A stretch of 64,000 nt of DNA from Welwitschia mirabilis (lineage: Eukaryota; Gnetophyta; Gnetopsida; Welwitschiales). The notes below the pieces were generated by a model. That model did no database searches. It was not told where the DNA came from and saw nothing but the letters and a program-made list of their open reading frames with translations. Numbering within the stretch: position 1 is the stretch's first letter; each line of letters begins with the position of its first letter. Below, in pieces: positions 57,432 through 64,000 of this stretch. The translations under genes and the position numbers were made by a program. The stretch lies in contig JBOZIK010000001.1 of the NCBI GenBank assembly GCA_051453625.1, positions 177,270,661 through 177,334,660 on the forward strand, given 5' to 3'.

Positions 57432-59568
57432 CCTCCATTACTCATAGAATTATATCACCTCGTGAAATGCCTAACTTTGAGAAATTCACAGGGATAGAAG
57501 ACCCCATCATGCATGTAAGAAACTACAAACATGCATGTCATATGTACAACATTGAATGAAACACATCTTGTCACTTATTTTTCTGATCTTTGAAATAACA
57601 GGCCCTTGAATGGTACCATAGATACTGACTCATTTGATCAGAAGTCTAAAACAATTACTAGAAATGTTTGTTCAACATTATTCCATCAGTATCACAAAAT
57701 AAGTTATGTTAGATTCATTGACTACAATGACACAACAATTCAATAATGAAGGGTCATTTCCTTATAAATGGAAACCTCCATCACAGATTCTGACATGGCT
57801 TATCTGTTTGCAAAGTCATGCATTCCATACATTTCATAACACCTCAGAATGCGATCATTCAAAACCTTCGAATAAGCTGTTACCCTAGTGAAAAGAATTA
57901 AAGTTGTGGGAGAAGAAAAGGAAGCCATAAAATATGGTAATACATCCCAAAGGGAACCATCCAAAAGGGATAACAATAACACTAGAGGCAGCAACTCAAA
58001 GAATATTGCTATCATTGATTAACCAATTCGATCAGTTTACCCATCCCAATCGATGGACAACCCAATGATGGTATTAATGGCACCTCAGGCCCCTTTTCCT
58101 CCACAAGCTTTTACTCCTCAACTAACAATTAATCATTTTATCCTCCATCATGATAAGTGAANNNNNNNNNNNNNNNNNNNNNNNNNNNNNNNNNNNNNNN
58201 NNNNNNNNNNNNNNNNNNNNNNNNNNNNNNNNNNNNNNNNNNNNNNNNNNNNNNNNNNNNNNNNNNNNNNNNNNNNNNNNNNNNNNNNNNNNNNNNNNNN
58301 NNNNNNNNNNNNNNNNNNNNNNNNNNNNNNNNNNNNNNNNNNNNNNNNNNNNNNNNNNNNNNNNNNNNNNNNNNNNNNNNNNNNNNNNNNNNNNNNNNNN
58401 NNNNNNNNNNNNNNNNNNNNNNNNNNNNNNNNNNNNNNNNNNNNNNNNNNNNNNNNNNNNNNNNNNNNNNNNNNNNNNNNNNNNNNNNNNNNNNNNNNNN
58501 NNNNNNNNNNNNNNNNNNNNNNNNNNNNNNNNNNNNNNNNNNNNNNNNNNNNNNNNNNNNNNNNNNNNNNNNNNNNNNNNNNNNNNNNNNNNNNNNNNNN
58601 NNNNNNNNNNNNNNNNNNNNNNNNNNNNNNNNNNNNNNNNNNNNNNNNNNNNNNNNNNNNNNNNNNNNNNNNNNNNNNNNNNNNNNNNNNNNNNNNNNNN
58701 NNNNNNNNNNNNNNNNNNNNNNNNNNNNNNNNNNNNNNNNNNNNNNNNNNNNNNNNNNNNNNNNNNNNNNNNNNNNNNNNNNNNNNNNNNNNNNNNNNNN
58801 NNNNNNNNNNNNNNNNNNNNNNNNNNNNNNNNNNNNNNNNNNNNNNNNNNNNNNNNNNNNNNNNNNNNNNNNNNNNNNNNNNNNNNNNNNNNNNNNNNNN
58901 NNNNNAAAGGGAGTTTCACAAAATTACATATTATAATGAGATAAATCTCTTAATGTTACTAAAAAAGGAGGTAATCCAATTGTCTTTAATTAGACAAAAG
59001 GACCCAAATACACCTAAACTAAGAGGGTATAATGAGTCAAAGTATTGTGAGTGTCATCAAGTTCAAGGACATCATAATGATAATTGTTTTAATCTAAATA
59101 CATTGTTTAAGATATTATTGAAAAATAAGGACATAAAATTTGACACTATCTTAGCAACTGCAAACGATCAGCTTAAGATTTATAAGAACCCCTTTCCTAC
59201 TCAACTTCCTCCATCACAACCACCATAGAATGCAATGTCTCAAAATGATAATAGTCCCTATGCTACTCTAGTAATCTAAGATCAACATGAAAAACCATTA
59301 GAATAAGTTATTTAGGAGAATAAGGAAAAATTAGAAGCAATGATTTGAGCAAAATATTCTCAAACTCATCCTATCTCTCAATCACATACACCAACACAGG
59401 CACTTTCTTCTAAAGTAGAAGAGGCATATCATCATTTGACCTGCCTAATTGAGAGCTCTGAGCCCCATAGACTTGAATTTGAAATGATATGTGAGGAGCA
59501 TATAAGCTTGAAATCATCTCCTAATCAAAATCAACCACATAAGGAAAGAGCTACTTCAAAGCAAGTAC
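57432..59568 (+). pseudogene. Tat/Ogre-like Gag relic, second copy, with internal gap
   Basis: Starts in the capsid core: ITPREMPNFEKFTGIEDPIM-like wording, then HVRNYKHACHMYN. An ALEWYHR stretch (about 57,600-57,620) is the usual AxxWY of Gag. After a 744-N gap, the stretch at 58,953-59,228 encodes KLRGYNESKYCECHQVQGHH, then NDNCFNLNTLFKILLKNKDI. This is a complete C-x2-C-x3-GHH-x4-C knuckle as found in Tat Gags (YCxxHxxxGHxxxxC), followed by a proline-rich tail. Stops are present elsewhere. Confidence 0.8.
58162..58905. other. Assembly gap (744 N) in the second Gag
   Basis: Run of N in Gag. In the first copy the interval between the same landmarks (about 55,826 and 55,963) is only about 140 bp. 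The true sequence may therefore be shorter than the gap, or may contain an insertion. Confidence 1.
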
Positions 59569-60024
59569 ATGCCCAAAAGAATGACGAAAATGAAAAGACA
59601 ATCTAGTTCACATCATGATATTTCTATGACCCCTAAGAAGATGATCATTACTGAGCCACCTTACATATTTATAACCATCAGGCCTACCAAAGTAAGTAGA
59701 GCTCTTATCGACTGTAGAGCCAAACTAAATGTGAGAGGTTCATTATGCCTTCATAAGCTCAAAATGGATTATCTCTTAAATGCAAAGAAAAGCATGACGA
59801 TTAGAGGGTTCAATAAATGTGAGGACAAGTCAAAAGAAAAAGTTACTTTGTCTTTCGAAGTGGCTCAAAATGTTAATGATACTGAATTTTACGTAATCAA
59901 TAATGTAGTAGCATTTAATTTGTTACTAGGACATCCTTGGATAATTGACATGAGGGCAACCATATCTCTACTCCATCAAAAGCTAAAATTTATGGGCTTT
60001 AATATTTCAATACCCTTAAAATGA
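59569..60024 (+). pseudogene. Tat/Ogre-like protease, second copy (open frame of 151 codons)
   Basis: The frame encodes PPYIFITIRPTKVSRALIDC at residues 30-49, then RAKLNVRGSLCLHKLKMD, TIRGFNKCEDKSKEKVTLSF, FYVINNVVAFNLLLGHPWII (residues 107-126) and LHQKLKF. The active site is Asp48-Cys-Arg-Ala where functional proteases have Asp-Ser/Thr/Gly-Gly-Ala. The catalytic Asp is kept but the essential Gly is Arg, so activity is unlikely. The frame ends in TGA at about 60,022, well before RT, which requires splicing or recoding to reach pol. It is truncated as a polyprotein; the start Met is arbitrary. Confidence 0.85.
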
Positions 60025-60795
60025 AATCATACTGTGGCAAATGTAAAAGCACCATCAACATTATCTTCTGCATCACTGCCCTTCGCACCTAAGAAAATGA
60101 CTATTTCTTTCTTATATTTTGAACATGATCTAGTGAACCCTCTTAAGATAAAGGTCTCACCCATTTCTGACAGTAAAATCTTAGACACATGATGGATTTC
60201 ATTCCTCTCTGATGATTTTCCAATTAGCTTATTATTTAAAATTCTCAACCAATAAGAAAAAAAGAATGCAAAAAAGAAAAACTCTTGTTTAAAAATTAAA
60301 AAAAACTTAAAACAACCAAAAAAAATAAAAACACAAAAACAAAAACATGTACATTTGTATATATACAACAAGATCTACCAAAAAAAAAGGAACAAAACAC
60401 ATAACCAAAAAAAAAATAGAAGGAAAAAAAAGACAAAAAATAGGCAACAACACAAAAAAAGAAAAAGATACTAGTTCATTTACCTAGTAAAAACACAAAG
60501 AACAAAGTCTATGATAGTCAAAGTACCTCACATAAAATGAGTTTACACATCTGAGCAAAGTCCCAATGGCTAAGCAAAGCCTATGCTTGTCACACTATAC
60601 ATAAACATCAATAAAGCGTAATGTTTTAGAACTTTCTTTTTGATAGGAAAAATGAAATAACAAAGTCTCTTCTAAAAATAGTTTATGTTTTGTTTTCCAA
60701 ATATTTAAATTAAAGTAGTTTGACATGTTTTTCAGTGTCTTCTTTTAGTTTATACCTCATTGTTATTATTCTTATGTTATTTTATTGACTTGTAG
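60025..60795 (+). other. Non-coding spacer between protease and RT, candidate Ogre-type intron
   Basis: About 770 bases separate the protease stop from the first pol-like residues. The right end has a pyrimidine-rich run (about 60,745-60,785), a ttgac branch-point-like word and a TTGTAG acceptor at 60,790-60,795. A gtctcacc word after aag (about 60,150), conserved in the first copy at 57,208, is one possible donor. Ogre elements are known to splice an intron at this place. The donor is not fixed and no transcript is available. Confidence 0.5.
60250..60470. repeat. A-rich low-complexity tract
   Basis: The plus strand is dominated by runs of A with scattered C (aaaaacttaaaacaaccaaa, acacaaaaacaaaaacatgt, aaaaaaaaatagaaggaaaa). 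It lies inside the protease-RT spacer. The first copy of the spacer ends at its gap at the corresponding tract. Confidence 0.85.
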
Positions 60796-62450
60796 GACAT
60801 CACTATGAGGAGTCAATTGAATACACCCCTGCACTTCACCCTTGATGATCAACCTATCAAAGGCATGTCAATCTCAATCTTGTCAATTTCAATGATAGTG
60901 ATGCCTTAGGAAAGCCTTGTATCTTTTCAAATCAAGAATAATTGAGTGGGAACTCTGAGGCATATGAAATAGTAAAGTCACAAAATGTAAAATCATCTTT
61001 AGCGAAACAACAGGATGTCGCAACAAATGAATTCTTTGTAGATTCCATTAGTCAAGAAAAATCTCTTAAGATTAATAATTAACTATCACAACAAACTAAA
61101 TCTGAGCTCAAAAATATGCTATCTTCCAATAGGGACATCTTTGTTTGGCATTATAAAGATATGCCAAAAATCGACAAATTAATAGTTATGCATAACATTG
61201 TTCTAAAGAAAAACTCGATCCCAGTAAGATAAAAAGTTAGAAATCTAAACCCTCGTCTTGCATTAGTAGTTAAATAAGATCTAGAGTGTCTTTTGATTGT
61301 TCATTTTATCTGACTAGTAGATTACTCAAATTGGCTATCAAATATGGTGGTCGTTCCAAAGAAAAATAACTAGATTAGGATTTGTATTGATTATCGTGAT
61401 TTAAATAAGATTACCTTAAAGGATGACTATTCTTTACTGAATATCGACATCCTAGTAGATAACACTATCGGTTATGTCCTCTTATCTTTCATGGATGGTT
61501 ACTTAGATTACAATCCAATATTTATTAATCCTGTAGATTAGTATAAAACAACTTTTATAATACCATGAGATCTCTTCTATTACATCTTGATGCCCTTCGG
61601 ATTAAAGAATGCTGGTGCAACCTACCAGCATGCAATGACACATATCTTTCATAACATGATCTGCTGCAATATGAAAGACTACATTGATGATATTATGGTT
61701 AAGTCAAAGATAATTACCAATCATTCTAATGACCTAAATCAATTGTTCACATAAGCAAGACAATATAATTTACACCTAAACCCAAATAAATGTGTATTTA
61801 GTATGCCATTAAGAAAACTCTTAGGATTCATGCTATCGAAATGAGGCATAGAAATTAATCCTGATAAGATTAAGGCAATTACAAATATGCCATCACCATG
61901 TAACTTGAAAAAATTACATAGTATTCAAGGTAAACTATAAGCAATATGTCGATTTATTTTAACTTTGGTAGATCGATGTGAACCACTTATGCATTTACTT
62001 AAGAAAGACAACCAATTCAAGTGGGACGAAAATCATCAAAACACTTTTGATAGAATCAAGAAATATTTAACATCCACCCCTAATATAAGTCCACCCAAGC
62101 TTGATCAGTCATTCTACCTTTACTTGGCATATACATCATCATCAATTAGTGTAATGATCTTTCAACGTGATGAATTACATTGATATCACCCAATTTATTA
62201 CATCAGTAAGACATTACATCAATACGAAAGAAATTACACTAAAGCAAAAAAGACAAGTTTAAGTTTAGTTTTTGCTTTACGAATGTTTCGTCATTATATT
62301 ATAACAAATAAAACATTTGTGATCGATAATCAAAATTTGCTCAAACATCTACTTGAATACTCTACTAGTAGCACATGTTTGACAAAGTGGGCATCCATTC
62401 TCACTGAATTCGGTCTAGAATTCCAATCTTAAAAATCCATCAAGGGAAAG
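60796..62450 (+). pseudogene. Tat/Ogre-like reverse transcriptase and RNase H relic
   Basis: After the acceptor, NSDAL and KSELKNMLSSNRDIFVWHYK lead into the RT: PKIDKLIVMHNIVLKKNSIP, MVVVPKKNN, IRICIDYRDLNKITLKDDYS, ILVDNTIGYVLLSFMDGYLD, LMPFGLKNAGATYQHAMTHI and an intact YIDDIMVKSK (YIDD at 61,680-61,691). LHLNPNKCVFSMPLRKLLGF and GIEINPDKIKAI follow. The connection and RNase H run from 61,965 (DRCEPLMHLLKKDNQFKWDE, then YHPIYYISKTLHQYERNYTK and LALVFALRMFRHYI-like words) to LTKWASILTEFGLEFQS. Scattered stops, several at likely Trp, Gln or Arg codons, make it inactive. Confidence 0.88.
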
Positions 62451-62539
62451 TGCACAGTCGAACAAATGGCAGATCTACCAATAGAAGTTAAAGGTAAAAC
62501 CTCAAGTGAATCTGAACAATTCCCTGATGAAGAAATTCA

Positions 62540-62960
62540 TATTGTCCAAATAAAAAAGAATTGGAATGCATTAATATTTTTTGATGGCGCATCCAACTAA
62601 AATGATGTATTTTCAGGAGTGGTCTTCTTTTTTAACAACAAAACAAGCTTATCATTCTCTTTTAAACTAAATTTTTAGTGCACGAATAACATTGTTGAAT
62701 ATGAGGCTTTAACAAGAGGAATCATGTTAGCTATTCATACAAGTTTTAGAAATTATATATTTTTGGTAACTCGTAATTAGTTGTCAACCAAACCTTAGGA
62801 AAGTACAAAGCTAGATCAGGAATCTTAGGTGCATATCTCAAAAAAGTAAGAAAACTTCTTGCATTATTTAAGGCATGTAAACTTCTAGCTATTCCTAGAA
62901 ATGAAAATCAAGTCACAAATTATCTTGAAAACTTTACTCAAATGTGTTTCAGAGATTCAT
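62540..62960 (+). pseudogene. Second RNase H domain (Tat-lineage archaeal/plant-type RNase H) relic
   Basis: WNALIFFDGASN is followed by a stop, then SGVVFFFNNKTSLSFSFKLN and CTNNIVEYEALTRGIMLAIH. This is the FDGAxxxxxxGxGxVxxxxxxxxNNxAEYEAL pattern of the extra RNase H in Tat elements. The catalytic Asp of FDGA and Glu of EYEAL are both present. A later Asp-containing strand and KARSGILGAYLKKVRKLLA-like sequence are frameshifted. The domain sits between RNase H and integrase as in Tat and Ogre. Confidence 0.82.
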
Positions 62961-63234
62961 ACCTTAAAGAGTATGTTACATGCATGGACATCAATCAAAA
63001 TTTTCTTGATGAACATCAAATGACTGCTTATTTAGAGCTATCACGAGACGAGGTAAGTCAACTGATAAAGATCCTAAAGCGAATGATGAGTGGTACGATA
63101 CTTTACTAGATTACTTCACTAATCAAAGGCTACCTAAAAATTTCTCTTCATTACAAAAGCAAAACTTCAGGAATCAAGCAACACACTTTACCCTAATTCA
63201 AGGTTAATTAAATAAGAAGTTAAATGAAGGTATC

Positions 63235-64000
63235 CTGTTAAGATGCCTAAAATCAAGCGAAGCTGATTATGTCCTAAAAGAAGCCCATGTTGGACTATGT
63301 GGGCCCACCAGGAGGTAAGATCACTATTGGGTCATGTGTTACAATCTAGTTATTTCTGGAAAATAATGAATGATGACTGTTTTAAGATAGTCAAAACATA
63401 TCACACGTATCAAATCTTTTCACCAAGAATACATCAATCACCTACTAAGATTTTTCCTTCTGTTTCAATTTGAGTTTTTAGAAAATGGGGCATGGATTTA
63501 ATCAGTCTTATTATGCCTACCTCATCGGGACAATATGCATTTATCTTTACTACAACGGAATACTTTTCTAAATGGGTCGAAGTAGTCCCATTGTGGCAAA
63601 CAACATCAAAGCAAATTCAAAATTTCATTCTTGATCACATCATTGCTAGATTTGTCATACCTCGTGTCATTGTCACTGATAATGATCCACAATTTAGATC
63701 ATCAGAATTGAAGAATTTCTTGAGGAAATTTAGGATAAAACATTCCTTTTTGACACCACATTATCCTCAAGCAAATGTACAAGCTTAAGATACAAATAAA
63801 TTGATCACAAACTACCTCAAATAGTTCTTACAAAGGAATATGAAGTTATGACATGAGAAATTTCCTTTAGCATTCTGAGCTTATCGTACTGTAGTAAAAA
63901 CTACTACAGGGAAAACACCATTTCAACTAATCTATGATACTAAAGCAGTCTTGGCCACTCAAATTTAGATTCCCACATTGAAAATGCTAGTTAAGGATCT
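63235..64000 (+). pseudogene. Tat/Ogre-like integrase relic, cut by the window end
   Basis: The zinc-finger region reads LRCLKSSEADYVLKEAHVGL, then CGPTRR. The core frame from 63,492 encodes MDLISLIMPTSSGQYAFIFT, EYFSKWVEVVPLWQTTSKQI, VIVTDNDPQFRSSELKNFLR and HYPQANVQA. The two catalytic Asp are present (first codon block and TDND). The codon where the catalytic Glu should follow QA is TAA. Downstream, AYRTVVKTTTGKTPFQLIYD and TKAVLATQI continue to the window end. The C-terminus and 3' LTR lie outside. Confidence 0.88.

Larger units (their letters stand above)
54458..64000 (+). mobile_element. Tat/Ogre-like Ty3/gypsy element, internal region, continues past the window
   Basis: Starting from a PBS, the region holds a duplicated Gag-protease block, a long non-coding spacer, RT, RNase H, a second (plant-type) RNase H and integrase. 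A second RNase H after the first is the hallmark of the Tat lineage. A spacer or intron between protease and RT is known in Ogre elements. The RT wording (IRICIDYRDLNKITLKDDYS, ILVDNT, MPFGLKNAGATYQ) supports this placement. Preservation is better than in the Tekay-like and Athila-like elements, with open frames of up to 151 codons, but stops still occur in every domain. Confidence 0.85.

Noticed and set aside
57232-58944. Long frames consisting mainly of X
   Set aside because: They exist only because N-gaps are translated without stops; they say nothing about coding.
60027-60371. 114-codon minus-strand frame rich in Phe and Cys
   Set aside because: It is antisense to the A-rich spacer, so poly-A reads as Phe. 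No independent support.
1-64000. CRISPR arrays, tRNA or rRNA genes, prokaryotic operons, defence systems
   Set aside because: I looked for regularly spaced short repeats, cloverleaf-like tRNA sequences and clustered long ORFs on both strands and saw none. The window is repeat-dominated plant nuclear DNA.

Overview
This is a plant nuclear window that is extremely AT-rich and built almost entirely of old, mutation-riddled retrotransposons. I recognise no intact host gene, tRNA, rRNA, CRISPR array or bacterial-type operon. The evidence for a plant is the lineage content: Ty1/copia Gag of the UBN2 type, three Ty3/gypsy lineages (Athila-like, Tekay/Del-like chromovirus with about 4.1-kb LTRs, and Tat/Ogre-like), and a plant LINE whose ORF1 has a DUF4283-like domain and a zinc knuckle. 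Most coding stretches are recognisable only after tolerating frameshifts and stops of the kind expected from C-to-T and G-to-A decay. Such AT-enrichment by deamination of methylated repeats, with slow removal of old elements, suggests a large-genome plant, perhaps a gymnosperm. The literature description of Welwitschia fits, but this is a guess and not a call.

Layout. 1-2,280: the 5' end of a Ty1/copia element on the minus strand (Gag, primer-binding site, LTR with a 36-bp minisatellite). About 2,390-14,890: an Athila-like element on the plus strand. Its Gag, protease, RT and RNase H lie at 6,400-9,957 between two related blocks (2,390-4,650 and 12,710-14,890), and its RT is interrupted by a roughly 0.55-kb GC-richer insert. 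14,891-22,330: AT-rich sequence with nothing I can name. 22,336-51,800: a compound Tekay/Del-like element with the order LTR - internal - LTR - internal - LTR, bounded by a candidate 5-bp target duplication (TATAT). A complete LINE of about 5.4 kb on the minus strand, with a 12-bp target duplication, sits inside the first LTR. The second internal region carries a tandem duplication of about 1.16 kb in pol. 51,806-54,455: flank with a GC-richer island at 52,397-52,975 that holds two copies of a non-transposon-like coding fragment. 54,458-64,000: a Tat/Ogre-like element on the plus strand that runs off the window. It has a duplicated Gag-protease block, a candidate intron between protease and RT, two RNase H domains and an integrase.

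The parts fit together as nested and recombined transposon layers, not as a working pathway. Each gypsy element once encoded Gag, protease, RT, RNase H and integrase, and the Tekay-like one also a chromodomain. All copies visible here look dead. Eight N-gaps interrupt the window. Several are flanked by direct duplications of the same sequence, so some apparent duplications may come from assembly. Coordinates of decayed domains are approximate.
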